Shown here: one piece after another, positions 26,201 through 37,162 of the stretch
Layout of the letters: every line of letters begins with the position of its first letter
How positions within the stretch are numbered: position 1 is the stretch's first letter
Origin: Arbacia lixula
Taxonomy: Eukaryota; Echinodermata; Echinoidea; Arbacioida; Arbaciidae
Direction: 5' to 3'
DNA: 64,000 nt
Assembly: GCA_963669155.1 (NCBI GenBank)
Contig: OZ022577.1
Coordinates: 11,311,395-11,375,394, forward strand
Translations under genes and position numbers: made by a program
Notes under the pieces: model-generated
The model's database searches: none
Seen by the model: only the letters and a program-made list of their open reading frames with translations
Told to the model about the DNA's origin: nothing

Positions 26201-27831
26201 CCTTGATCCTCATCTCTTCTTTTTTGCATCCATCTGCTCATACATCCCTCTTACCAGCTCCTCCTTCGGAGCTAAGTTAAGTATCCCACATATATGACAC
26301 TAGGGGCCCGTTTCAGCATTAGAATGCCAGCGACATCTGATTTAGAACTCACGTTAGTGCCAATGATACAAAACCGTTTCTCGAAGTGAATACTACGTCG
26401 ATATCAGTGACACATCGTGTATCGATACCGGATCAGAATTTTCAGACAAATTGATAGACTTTCTCATGATCTCCGCAATAATTGATAAAATATCAGGTTG
26501 AAGTAATTACGATTCTCTTAATATGGGGCGAAGAAATGTTTAAAACATTGATTAGTCTATGGCTTGATTGGTGTGCTATCAATCTCTCGGTTTCTTCTGT
26601 TAAATCAATTCATTGATTTTCTTTAATGCTTTCCATGTTGGTCATATTTGTGCTGAAAGATACCATGTAAACGACAGTCTAGGCAAACATGCCATTCTTG
26701 AAATAAATGTCTGAATAATGAAAAAAGGGGAAATCACATGCATGTGTTGATATTCACAACTGATGCAAAAATTTCAATCACACGTAGACTTGATCATTCA
26801 AAAATAAATAAGCGAACACGAGTGAATTTTCAACATTAAACAGTGTTAAAATGTTGGATTGTTTAGACTAGCCCTCTGATCTATGGAATGCTCGAAGGAT
26901 ACTCAACATTTTGAAATATTTAACCTTTTTCATGAATCTCGCCTTCAATGGAGTGATGCTTAAGAAGCAAACCCCTTTCCCCGCCACAGCTGATTATATG
27001 CTCAGTGAATTCTGACAAAATGCAGCAGAAATATTATCATAGAATGTGTAATGCAAATTTATTCACTTTTCACAGTCCTAATTACGCAACTCAGCTTTCC
27101 ATAAGCCACTACTGTTCTCAAGGATCGTTCCATCGATAACAATACATGCGACAGGGTCTGAGCAGTTCCAGCATTCAGAGCTGAGGTTAGAGCTGTAATA
27201 GCTTCAAGAATCACCTCAGACTCAGTGCTAACCATTGGAGTTAGAGCTGAGGTTAGAGTTGTCATCGTGCAAAAAAATGCGTCCTAGACCTAGATGACAC
27301 TAAATGACATTAGTCTAGTCTGTCTAGACCTATTACACTGATTATACACAGGACTAGGAGTAAAAAAAAGTGCAATAACTTGAATAAGCAATAATTATAC
27401 ACAAAATATACTGTCTATGTGCAGGGGTACGAAAGATTTTTTGCATTAGTGCCCCTCCTTCTTCCCTCCTTTGTGACCCTTACACGAGACATCGGACGGG
27501 GTCAGAATAGATGCATTAAAAATGTGAAGAGACAGCAACATTCAAGTAGTCTGTACTCTGCAGTGCCTGGCAGTGTGCAATGCCACTGTGTAACTCCAAC
27601 TTACATGAGTTTCTACATATCGGACTGAACTGTTGTAATGCACACTCCTTTCCCTCAACAAAAATGTTTTTAAAACAATACTTTGCAAAAATGATTTGGA
27701 CAAAAAAATTAACATGTATGAAATATTGACAATAACTTATTCGGTTGCAATCAATACTGTTTTATTTACTTACCTCTTGTCAAAAGAGAACACAATTGTG
27801 CCACACTGGTACCAGTCTTCAACACAAGCAT
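20278..27831 (-). CDS. MRPS5: Mitochondrial small ribosomal subunit protein uS5m
   Basis: Nine coding exons, 5' to 3': 27774-27831, 25946-26098, 25075-25200, 24194-24421, 23397-23522, 22831-22935, 22177-22239, 21501-21637, 20278-20499 (TGA at 20278-20280). All have AG/GT borders and compatible phases, giving 1218 nt and 405 residues; human MRPS5 is about 430. The start is a hydrophobic/basic leader ([19 protein letters not shown]) suited to mitochondrial import. Family landmarks follow: LTADQLWKG near residue 70; WPGLN near 120; the S5 N-terminal RNA-binding domain at about 190-260 ([22 protein letters not shown]); and the S5 C-terminal domain at about 286-365 ([38 protein letters not shown]). 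It is a structural protein of the mitoribosomal small subunit. It is head-to-head with TTL. Extra decayed copies of the edge of exon 4 lie in intron 3. Confidence 0.96.
20692..21071. mobile_element. Long palindromic foldback element in the last MRPS5 intron
   Basis: It is bounded by TATAAACAGTTGCCAGCAA and its complement TTGCTGGCAACTGTTTATA. The arms (about 170 bp each, with small differences) pair almost end to end around a centre near 20875, including TACAAACTGTGATCATTACA against GAATAATCACAGTTTGTAAC. The flanks are TA-rich, so a TA target duplication is possible but not provable. There is no coding capacity. It lies wholly inside intron 8 of MRPS5. Confidence 0.75.
22990..23100 (-). mobile_element. 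tRNA-derived SINE fragment
   Basis: The minus strand carries a tRNA-like RNA polymerase III promoter. An A-box-like TGGTGTAGTGATT (plus positions 23076-23088) is followed about 50 bp later by a near-perfect B box GGTTCAATCCC (23018-23028). It sits in an MRPS5 intron. The sequence between the boxes is not a functional tRNA, so a SINE head is the best reading. Confidence 0.6.
24123..24183. repeat. (AC)n microsatellite with C-run
   Basis: An interrupted CA/AC array just beyond the donor side of the large MRPS5 exon 4. Confidence 0.9.
24346..24880. repeat. Tandem triplication covering the 5' edge of MRPS5 exon 4 and its upstream intron
   Basis: A unit of about 173-193 bp occurs three times: at about 24346-24540 (the working exon edge plus intron), 24541-24715 and 24716-24880. 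Each has a version of CTGGATC…CAGG/CAGC, TTTGCCCTGGATC and TTCAGACCTGGCC, then AGAGATCAAAAACA-like intron sequence. On the minus strand the farthest copy still reads [19 protein letters not shown] in frame before a stop. The middle copy has an early stop after five codons. See findings. Confidence 0.85.
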
Positions 27832-28112
27832 TTTTTCGGGCTCATGCTCTGCGCATAACATATGCGCGCGGATAACGTGTTTGAACGTATAGTCTGCTAC
27901 ATGAGCGCTGTATATGCGTGTACAAAAAGGGACGCGGGGAAATTCGGATCAACGACCACAACAACAGAGAGCTGGCCGTGGCGCTTGGCGGGCTGCCTGC
28001 GACATGCCGTGTACGAAGGTACTAGTAGTGCTGTTGCTACCGTTACCGGCGTGGCGGCAGGAGCTTGTTTCACATTCAAAGCCGAGTTTATGTCTGTGGC
28101 ATCGCCGGGAAT
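27832..28112. promoter_or_regulatory. Shared head-to-head promoter region of MRPS5 and TTL
   Basis: Only 281 bp separate the two start codons, which point away from each other. The interval is GC- and CpG-richer than its surroundings and shows no TATA box placed for either gene. A near-palindrome of NRF1-like half sites, TGCGCATAACATATGCGCG, lies at 27850-27868. A bidirectional CpG-type promoter is inferred. Confidence 0.6.
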
Positions 28113-31100
28113 ATGTATTCATATATCGTTCGAGAGGATAATAGCAGTGTTTATCATGCCTTGATTGAAGTGATTTCCAAAAAGGCAGAGTGGATTCGCA
28201 AGACTGGGGATTCAGTGAAGGCCAACCTGATTATTGGCGAGAGGAACACTCTGAAGGTTCCATTTGGGAGGTTAGGTAAGTAGATCTTACTCAACATGGT
28301 AAAAGCATATTCTCATCATATAGACTCCACTATGATAAGCATGCTGGAAAATAAATGCATCTGAATTTCTGAATTAATCTGAACAAAAACATGTCAGTGT
28401 AATGATTATCGCAAAGTTTGAATGGGAATTCAACATTTGATAAAGTAAACAATCATGACAATTCAGCAGTTTGGGTAAAGTATGTAAACAAAGTCATCAA
28501 ATGATGATGGTTGATTAAATAAAGGGATAGTTCAACCTGAAGTTAAGTTGGTTTTAATAAAAGTAGAAACATGAAAGAAACATTAGAGATCTAATGAAGG
28601 TTTGACAAAAATTTGTCAGAGGATAAGAATTATGATTTTTTTAAAATGTTCATGTTATGATATCACATGCAAGGTTCTCTCCCATTTTTTTTGTACAATT
28701 TTATTTTAAAATATTAATTTCCTAAAAAAAAAAAAAATTAGGGTAGTCTTTCTTTAATGTGATACTTTTTGGATACCATGCATGTAGGTCATGATGGAAT
28801 CCTCCAGCTTGTGAACTGTTATCGAGGCTCTGGGAGGCTCAGTAGGAAGACTGCCCTCATCACAGCTCTGACAAACTGGAAGGAAGCTACGCAGGAGGAT
28901 TTCTCATCCTGGCTCCCCGAGACCTACATCATCCGGCCTCAGAAGCAGCAGCCGCAATCAGCTGGGAAACCGCATCCAACCGGATCCGGTGAATCGGATC
29001 AAATTGGACTATCCAGTGAGCCTGTCAGGAAGAAACTGTTCCATCGTGCTGCTGTCGCTAAGCCAGATCAGAGGCAAGAGCTGAGGCAAGCTCATGCAAG
29101 GAGGAGAGAAGAAGGGAGTGGGATGGTGTGGATAGCAAAATCTTCATCTGGACTAAAAGGTACTTCCATTGCAGTAGACATAATGCAAGACAAAATGACC
29201 TTTCAAGAAACATGTTACAATTAGTATTTTTGATTAATCATGGTGCATTAAATTCATCAAAATAAAAGAAAAGGAGGGCTAAGAGCAAGGGGGAAATGAT
29301 CAGAAGTAGAAAGAGAAATGAACGGTTTGCAGTTGCCAACATTCAGTTCCACACCCCTACTCTCACAACACACACCCACACAATAATAAAAATACATGTA
29401 ATAACTTATTTTTATATAGCGCTTTACCTACGAAATGTTTACCAAAGCGCTGTGCTCCTATCCACCCTCATGTCAGGTGAAGGCATCTTGATATCCAGTG
29501 ACTGTGAGGAGCTGGTCTCCTTCGTAGACAGCATGCCTCATGCCCATGTTGTGCAGAAGTACATTGAGAACCCACTCCTCCTGCCTGGCAACAGGAAGTT
29601 TGACATCCGGTATGTCAGAGTTTTTATCATATTATTAACCAAAATGCAAAATAATGCTTTCTCTAATTTTTTGTTAGACAAAATCATTATTATCATTTCT
29701 TGTCCGTTTTTTTTAATGCTGTGGGGTTAGGCCTTACATTTAATTTTTTAATGCTCTTAATTCTCCATGCTATCCAATCTGTGGGTTTAATCTTTGTGAG
29801 ACCAGAGGCTCTAGGCTGGTATTCTAAAAGAAACTTCAGTCTTATATCTCCTTCTTCTTCTTCAAGTATAATACAGCCCCCCTTCTGGTGTATTACGTAC
29901 TGTTTGTGCTGGCCAGTGAAGTGTGTACCATGCGAGGACTAAAATGCTATTTACAACATGTGCAAGTGGTGCAAGTAAAATCTGTCATTTCCAGTTTATC
30001 AGAGCTGGATTTGCTGCACAACTCGGCAAAAGAGGCCAATTGATGTGCAGTTTGCTACTTCCTGGGGCAGCAAATTCCACAGTCTGATGGTAGTCTGTAA
30101 ACAAAATGTTGACGCAAGGTTTGACATAAGTCCCTTAAGATGAAGACTGGGATTGGTGCAGTTATTTTAAAGATAGTTGGTATTTTTCAACACTGATTGA
30201 GGTAAAGAAAACGCACCAATCCCAGTTTTGATATTAGGGGACTTATGTCAAAACTTGGGTCAACATTTCGTTTACAGATTACCACTCCAAACATCTTCAG
30301 CAAATCACTCTCTCCAATTTTTACAACACCTACCACATGACCTCGTGCTTGTAGCCTTCACTAGCTTTAATAGCTTACTTCTTTCCTTGCCATATATGCA
30401 CATGCTACCCAAGTTTACCAGCCCTTATCCTTGTATACCATAGTTTATCAAACAGCTGTGTCTGGAATGACTCATATTCTTCATTCATTCTCTTTTTATG
30501 AGCATTTATCTTCTGTATTTCTGGGCACTGTAGCTTAAAACTTACCATTGATAGTAACTTTTCTACCAATGGCAACTTCTATGGAAACCTTGAATTTAAT
30601 TGGTTGTCAAGTGATATTACCGTGGTAGTTACCATCAATGGTAAGTTTTGTGCAACAGGGCCCAATTTAGTTTCTTTAAACATCTTCCCATCTCAATTCT
30701 TTTTGTTGCTATACGGCCTTGTAATATAGATTTGAAATAAATTATGTCTACAGGTATATATAAAGCAACCAGCCAAACCCTATTTACCAATAATCTATTT
30801 GGAGATCATACATGTTCGTTGTTATTCTCTATCAGTTGTTGGGTTGTGTTGGACCATCAGTACAACATCCACCTCATGAAGGAAGGTGTGCTGCGGACGT
30901 GTGCTGAGCCGTATCAGTCACATGACCTTTCAAATCATGTGTGTCACCTAACCAATCACTGTATTCAAGTAAGTTTATAGATGGTTTCTCCAGGACCATA
31001 ATGCCTTTAACTCCCACCGTGCCGTAGAGCCGCATGAGCGCTATTGTTAGGGTGCTTTATACAAGCTAGCGCGCCATCGATCGGCTGCTTGGTACACGTG

Positions 31101-34100
31101 AGCAAACCACTGCTACGCTGCTTTGTGAATGCATGCTCGCATTCATAATAGCAATCATTATTCATGCTTATTGCACTGTACTTAATGCTATTGTTCATCG
31201 CTTTGCGTGCACCAGATAATCAGCTTTCGGTCACATGTCTTTTTCACCTGTCAGATCGGCTTTTCTTGAGTAATTTAGCGTTTTATATATGATATCATAT
31301 CATCAATATGCCTCCCCCTCGCAAGAAACAGAGTTGCTTCATCTACCCTCATCTTGTGCAACTTAACGTTTATTATTAGTTTATAATAAATTAACAAAGT
31401 AACTTTACCAAACAATTTTAGTGTCTAATAATAGGCTGAAAAAGTTTTCTACGAATTTCATGTACAAGTTTTTTTGTAAAAGTTTCTAGGTTTCAACATA
31501 TAGTAGTTAAAAAATGCCAACACAGAAAATAAAGCGCAAATGAAAAGGCCTCAAAATAAACTTGGCACAGGGCGGATTTGGGGTGGACACTATGGGGATT
31601 AGTGGCGTGGCACTGGGCTCTAGGGGCAGGCTATAGGGGCGTCTTCATTAGCCCGATGTGGGTGCAATAGCGAGCTTGTTCTGATCGGGTTAGCTAGCCA
31701 GATCACGAAATAGCTAGCTATTTGCGTCTTCATTAGCCAGATCAGGTAAAATAGCTTGCTATTTGGTCGAGAAAATTTCCCAAGAAATCTTGGGCTAGAT
31801 GGAGCTAGCTCGGAGCGTCTTCATTAGCCTGATAATTTCTCAATCCCGGCATGCATCAGCGCCCACGAGGCATTGTTTACGTAATAGGTTTTCACACGTG
31901 CGTAAATACGAGCTCTCAACCGAAGCCATGCGGTTGTGGCCTATTCCCATCGCACACTGCTGGTATGTGCAAAACTTGTGATAATTTATGCAACCCGAGC
32001 TCGAGCTTACGTATCCCAAGTTTCGAGCTAATGAAGACGCGATTGCAACTTCAGGCTAGTTCCTCGGATCAGCAAAATAACTCGCTATTTCGTCTCATCA
32101 GGCTAATGAAGATGCACCTTATGGGTCAAAGAATACATTTTCTTGGTATCACTAAAGTTTTGTCCTGGGTTTCTTTAACCATCAAGAATATTATGGTAGT
32201 TAGTGCATTTCCAACAAATAATGCATCACTAGAGACAAATAAAATGTCATTATTCAATATTTCATACAATTTTGTTAAAATGGCTGCAGATGACAAACAA
32301 ACAGAGAAGAAAAGTAGTAATTATATTTTATTTCACCTGTAGGAAGCTCATTCAAAGGATTTTGGGAAATATGAAGAGGGGAATGAGATGTTCTTCACCG
32401 AATTCAACAAGTAAGAAATTAATTTTTGTTTTTCAAATTTTGACAATTATTCAATCATTAGAATCCTGCAATGTCATATGCAAGACTAGAATGTCCATTC
32501 CAAAATGTTCATACATGACACGTGATGTATAAAAATGACTGAACCATCTAGATGAATTGCATTTTAGGTACCTAGATATATTCCAGAAGAGAAGATGTGA
32601 CAATTTCCTCCATACTTTCAAACTTCTTTTTAATGTTATGACATTTTATTGCTAAACTATCAAATATTTTTTATGTGAAAATTGCCTCTGTGACTTCAAA
32701 GTAATTTTGAATGTCATGACATTTTATTTCTAAACTATCAAATATTTCTTTATGTGACAACTACATTGTACATGTTCATTTATATGAATTCTACACAAAT
32801 CATGATTTCACATTAATTCTAGAATTCTCCAGGAGCAGTGGAACGTGACCCTGGAGGACAAGATCCTGCCTCAAGTCCACAACATTGTGAGAGCAAGCTG
32901 CCAGTCCGTCAAGGAGGTTGGTACATCAGCCATTCTTTGAACCAACTCTTTGCTTCTTCCATCAGCTCCACAGAGATTGAATATTCCAATAATCTTAATG
33001 TGCTCAACCAAAGAGCCAGCTATTATGGTTTGGACAAGATTGTTCTATCAAAAATTATATCAGGTACAAAAAGAGAAAAAGTATGTTTAAACAAAGAAGT
33101 AAAACCATGTGCGGGAGATGAGCTCTCTGATGTTGTAGTTGTAGACATTTGGCATTCATTAACTCTTCCTTTATCTGTATGTTTGCCTTTCTATCTGTCT
33201 ATATCTCTGCTTGATTATCTTTTCCTTGTTTGTTTTTCATAGGTTGTCTTCTCATGTGGTATTTTTTTTATTTCTTCATATTTCAGTGCATTTTTTAAAA
33301 TTGTGAATACATGTGTATGTGTTTTGAATTGGAAAAACAAAGCCTTATTCCACATTCAAGTTGAAACTAATCTTGATTTAATGTCCTTCTCTGCCAATGC
33401 TTTCCATGTACATTTATTTACAGGAGCTGTGCACGGATGGCCTGTCATACCACAGCTTCCAGCTGTTTGGCTTTGACTTCATGGTGGATACTGATCTACG
33501 GGTGTGGCTCTTAGAGGTCAACAGCGCCCCCGCCTGTGCTCAGTGAGTAGTGACAAGTGCTTTGTACAATATGGATTCCCAGGCTTAACATCGATTTGAA
33601 CAACAAGGTGTTGGAAAAAACTTTTGACACTTTTGAAAAATAATTACATATCAGTTTCAACTCAAATCAAGCTAAAATTGACACATCATAAAGTCAAGGG
33701 ATGTCACATTTTTTCGAGACAGGTTTTGTGACATTTCATTGATTACTTTTCTTGTAATAATCCTTGGAATATTTAAAGAGCTTTTAACTTTTGGACAAAT
33801 GTGGGCCTCAACAATTGTGTGTATGAGATACAGGTAACTAATTCAGAACACAGAACTTACCATTGTGTAACACACCTGTTAATCCACTAGCAACTGCCAT
33901 CACACTGTCGTTAATAATGCATGATGCTTCTGGCAGAAAAGAAGTTGTGGGTTGGCATGTGTGATGCACAACAACCATTGTTGTGTTCTGAAATAAATAT
34001 CTGATACCCACAAATGTTTAGATTCAAACCTCATGGGCTGTAGTAGAAAAAGGGCTCCCACCCATTTAATTTGAGATAAATGGACAAATGGTGAGCAAAG

Positions 34101-34616
34101 AAGGAAAGGGTGAAGCAAGTGAAAGAAAGCAAAAAGGCTGGGACTTTTACAGAAGTCTTCATATATGAAAAAGATCAGTAGAAGAAAACTATCAGAATCA
34201 GGTACCATATTGAATGGGTATTGTCATAAAGTGAAGACTATGTTGTGTCAAAGACAAAAATATTTAATAGGTCTACTGTGGAGCAATTCAGCTATGGCTA
34301 CATATTTGGAACTGATCAAATTAGAGAAATATCAACCTAGACTGATTCACAGTGAGATCTCTGTCTGTTTTTGCCTATTTCTTCTCCAGAAAACTAGCTT
34401 CGGCTACATGTTTGGAACTTATCAAATTAGAGAGACATCAACCTAGACTGATTCACAGTGCAATCTTTGTCTGTTTTTGATGATTTCTTCTCCAGAAAAC
34501 TGTTACCAGAGTTGGTGGAAGGGATGATTGCTGTTGCCATCGACCCAGTGTTTCCTCCTGAAAGAGTTGAAACAGAAGCGGAGGAAGCAGCAGCCAGAGT
34601 CTTTCAGAAGCTTTGA
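28113..34616 (+). CDS. TTL: Tubulin--tyrosine ligase
   Basis: Eight coding exons: 28113-28275, 28788-29159, 29477-29609, 30836-30968, 32343-32410, 32823-32916, 33424-33542, 34496-34616 (TGA). Phases are compatible throughout, giving 1203 nt and 400 residues; vertebrate TTL is about 377. The ATG at 28113 is preferred over an in-frame ATG at 28065 because it begins [14 protein letters not shown], matching the family start. Landmarks: [31 protein letters not shown] (ATP-grasp nucleotide-binding lysines, about residues 169-185); [34 protein letters not shown] and [14 protein letters not shown] (metal-binding Glu and Asn). The enzyme adds tyrosine back to the C terminus of detyrosinated alpha-tubulin. 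The extra length is a Gln/Pro/Ser-rich insertion around residues 100-140. The donor of exon 6 (GTTGGT) is weak. Confidence 0.96.
29403..29475. mobile_element. Dispersed repeat with AGCGCT arms next to the TTL exon 3 acceptor
   Basis: TTATTTTTATATAGCGCTTT, then AAAGCGCTGTGCTCC, forms a short inverted repeat that runs directly into the acceptor of TTL exon 3. A similar TTATTTATCTGCGCTATACA … CAGCGCTTACGATCA block lies at 49935-49981 after a TAA array. Two divergent copies in one window suggest a dispersed repeat, perhaps a SINE tail. Confidence 0.45.
30088..30285. mobile_element. Foldback element in TTL intron 3
   Basis: The left arm TGGTAGTCTGTAAACAAAAT… through TTTGACATAAGTCCC and GACTGGGATTGGTGC is matched in inverted order by GCACCAATCCCAGTT, GGGGACTTATGTCAAA and GTTTACAGATTACCA. 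The centre is about 50 bp. It is non-coding. Confidence 0.75.
30521..30663. mobile_element. Foldback element, ACCATCAATG family (copy 2)
   Basis: AAACTTACCATTGATAGTAA and GTTACCATCAATGGTAAGTT form the inverted core, flanked by CTGGGCACTGTAGC and GCAACAGGGCC. It is related to the elements at 11356 and 36661. Confidence 0.6.
31639..32115. mobile_element. DNA-transposon-like element with CTTCATTAGCC ends
   Basis: The left end is GCGTCTTCATTAGCC and the right end GGCTAATGAAGATGC. The left motif recurs directly at about 31726 and 31816, and a complement (GCTAATGAAGACGC) lies at about 32028. Between them are further inverted blocks such as AAATAGCTAGCTATTT and CGAGCTCGAGC. There is no transposase frame, so this is a non-autonomous element in TTL intron 4. 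Confidence 0.65.
33610..33785. mobile_element. Solo copy of the GTGACATTTCAT repeat family in TTL intron 7
   Basis: It is closely similar over its length to 17890-18060 (TTTGACACTTTTGAAAAATAA … GTTTTGTGACATTTCATTGA … TTGTAATAATCC). It lies in direct orientation relative to that copy. Confidence 0.65.
34291..34502 (+). repeat. 106-bp tandem duplication including the last TTL splice acceptor
   Basis: The unit GGCTACAT(A/G)TTTGGAACT…ATCAACCTAGACTGATTCAC…TTCTTCTCCAGAAAACT occurs twice, at 34291-34396 and 34397-34502. Both copies end in a TTCTTCTCCAG acceptor followed by AAAACT. Only the second leads into the conserved C-terminal exon. The first would give a short unrelated tail and a stop. Confidence 0.85.
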
Positions 34617-35146
34617 AGTTTTCATCAAAACTTTCTAATTATCATGAAAAGAGGATGTCTTTAAGAGGATGTCTTTCATTTATGTGAACGATCCCCTTGC
34701 AGAATGAATTATGTTGCAATGTGATATTGATAGAGCTTATGATGTCTACAATTATTTTTTTTTCCCTGTCGGCTTGCAGGATATTTTAGGGCTCTATATG
34801 AAATTGAATTTTCACCTCATATACACTACAATTAGGATCAGTTTGTGATACATGTATTTGAAACTTTACAGCAATGCGGTATTCAAATAATGAATGGAAA
34901 ACATGTTACTTTGTAGTTTGCATGGCAAGCCCATGTTCTTTTTCAAAATGTAAATGGTGCCTTCCATCGTCATTTGATGGTTTGGTCTGTCATTTATTGC
35001 ACAATTCTGTGAAAACTCTTTGCCTCCTTATACTAGAATATGCTTCATCACATCAGCCTTGGATGTTTAAGATAAAAAGCAAATTCATCCTCAGCAACAG
35101 TCCATTACTTGCTGCTATCTCAGGCTGTGCTGGTCATTCTGTGCAG

Positions 35147-35163
35147 GCCACAAGAGGGCGCTA
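35147..35163 (+). promoter_or_regulatory. CTCF-like motif in the TTL 3' region
   Basis: GCCACAAGAGGGCGCTA matches the vertebrate CTCF core (CCACYAGRGGGCGCTA) with one difference. The call rests on motif resemblance only. Confidence 0.3.
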
Positions 35164-35723
35164 TTTACTCAAACAAAATCAACAACAAAGTTCTACATTA
35201 AAACTTTGAATCAACTTTTACTACACTGTTGATATGCAAATACTTGTACATTCTCTTCCTCTCACAACATGTTCTGGAATTTCCTTCTTCCTAGCTTGGT
35301 AATTTGCATGAATTCCAATGAAGGTAAGAGAAAATATTGGAGGACAAATATCCGGTACTGTAGTATAGATTTTTTAATGTACTATTTGGGAGAAATTTGT
35401 GTTTCTTGCTACCGGGTATGTCAAAATTTTGGAATACCATCCCAAGCTTTTATGCTGTCAAGTGCATCCGATAGCTTATGGCTGCAGCGAAAAATCTACA
35501 TAACAGATCGTGTCATCTACTTTGCATTTACAACTGTTAAATCTTGGAATTGTGTATCACTGATCTATGTGTGGTGTGACTGGCATGGCGCTTTTGTCAC
35601 TTGACTCAATGGCGTGACAAATACATGTACATGCAACTTAATACATTTATATGTATCAAATACTTTTGTATGTGTGTGTGCAATATTTTTTTACCACTTG
35701 TTCAACTAATCCGTCCTTATCTC

Positions 35724-35729
35724 AATAAA
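35724..35729 (+). terminator. Possible TTL polyadenylation signal (AATAAA)
   Basis: A canonical hexamer 1.1 kb after the TTL stop, followed within about 40 bp by a T/GT-rich stretch (TTTCCTGTCTGTG). No closer canonical site was noted. Confidence 0.45.
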
Positions 35730-36660
35730 GCAGCTACCTACAATTATTGTACACGTTTCCTGTCTGTGTACATTTTTCTTCTTTTTACTATTTACTTGAA
35801 AACCTATTATCATGTACATGTATTTTAAATGCCGAGGGCCTGTAGACCCCTTGAGGTACAATATTGGGAATGGATTGTCATCTTGATATTAATTCCACGA
35901 CACTTAAAACTCATTGAGCCTTTTTCGTCATTATGTGAACCTAAGTTTACAATACCATACCATAATCAAATGAGACTTGCATCGGGGTCATAAGGCAGAA
36001 CGAAAGATTTTTTTTTATTCTACTACATGTATTGTCAATTTGATTAATCATTTTTGATTAACTTACTAAAGCTAAGTGGCCCGAATATCCATGATTTTGA
36101 TAGGGTTCCAATAGTCGTTGTGCAGTGTTCAATGTTTCCATATATATATTGCTTCCATGTACTTGGTTTAAATGAGTGAAATAAATCAAATGAGAGTTGG
36201 ACTGTGTGTGTGTGTTTGTGTTTGTTTGTAGATGTATGCGTGCGTGCGTGCGTGCGTGTGTGTGTGTTGTGGGGCTGGGGGTCACCCACTCTAGGGTTGA
36301 GATTAAAGTGAAATTAACTGATAAAAGTGCAATACATGTAATACCTCTGGCCTCTTTGTGGTGGAGCCATACGAATCAGATATACTATACAGACTGGCTA
36401 AAAGTTTGAGAAAAAAGAAATCAGACAAGGAGTTACACTGTATATGTTCTTTTTAAATCACGAGACAATGTTTTATGAAACCCCACCTTTAATCTTGGGT
36501 AACTTCATCAGTCACGATGAAGTACTACACCTGTATTTTGACAGTTCAGCTTACTCGTTTACCATGCATGAACAAGGAGGTACCCAAAGCCAGGCTTGCC
36601 CAGAGCATCACAATCTTCTCCTCTCACCTTCATGTCTTATTTTCTGTAACTAGTCCATGT

Positions 36661-36813
36661 CTGGACCCTGCTGCATATGTATATTTTATATTTTTGTAAC
36701 TTGCCATTAATGGTAACTACCATGGTAGCAGCCAATAGGCTTTCAGCTTTACTGCTGTTGCTATGAAAATGGAAAGTTACAATAGTTAAAAACATATATG
36801 CAACATGGCCCGG
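36661..36813. mobile_element. Foldback element, ACCATCAATG family (copy 3)
   Basis: The ends GGACCCTGCTGCATATG and CATATATGCAACATGGCCC are inverted, with GTAACTTGCCATTAATGG and the degenerate complement ATGGAAAGTTAC inside. It directly abuts the TTAA-bounded palindrome that starts at 36818. Confidence 0.55.
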
Positions 36814-36817
36814 ATTC

Positions 36818-37162
36818 TTAAAGGGAATACATGTATACTGTACTGGGAAGACAAAAACGTTGATCATGAGTAATATTCTTACCAATGGTTTTAAATTCGT
36901 ATATTGTCCATTTCAGAAACTTCCTGAATGTGATTTGCCATCAAATGATCCACATTTGGAGTAATTCGTGATTACATTTTGAGGATTTGTGATGTAATCA
37001 ATTATCACTAATTACTCCAAATGTGGATCATTTTAGGGCAAATCACTTTCATCAAGTTTCTAAAATGGACAATACATGAAGTTAAAACCATTGGTAAGAA
37101 GATTGCTCATGCTCACCCTTTTGAAAGATTTTTGTCTTCCCAGTACAGTATATTCCCTTTAA
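36818..37162. mobile_element. TTAA-bounded palindromic element, AGGGCATATACTG family (copy 1)
   Basis: It starts TTAAAGGGAATACATGTA and ends TATATTCCCTTTAA. The arms pair over almost their whole length (GACAAAAAC…, TTTCAGAAACTTCCTG, ATGATCCACATTTGGAGTAA). Copies 2 and 3 are at 38872-39227 and 43048-43418. It is non-coding and 345 bp long. Confidence 0.85.

Noticed and set aside
28065..28112. Upstream in-frame ATG for TTL
   Set aside because: It would add 16 residues with no counterpart in the family, while the ATG at 28113 matches the conserved N terminus.
31799..32342. 163-residue and overlapping open frames
   Set aside because: They run through the TTL intron element at 31639-32115 and into intron sequence; no domain.
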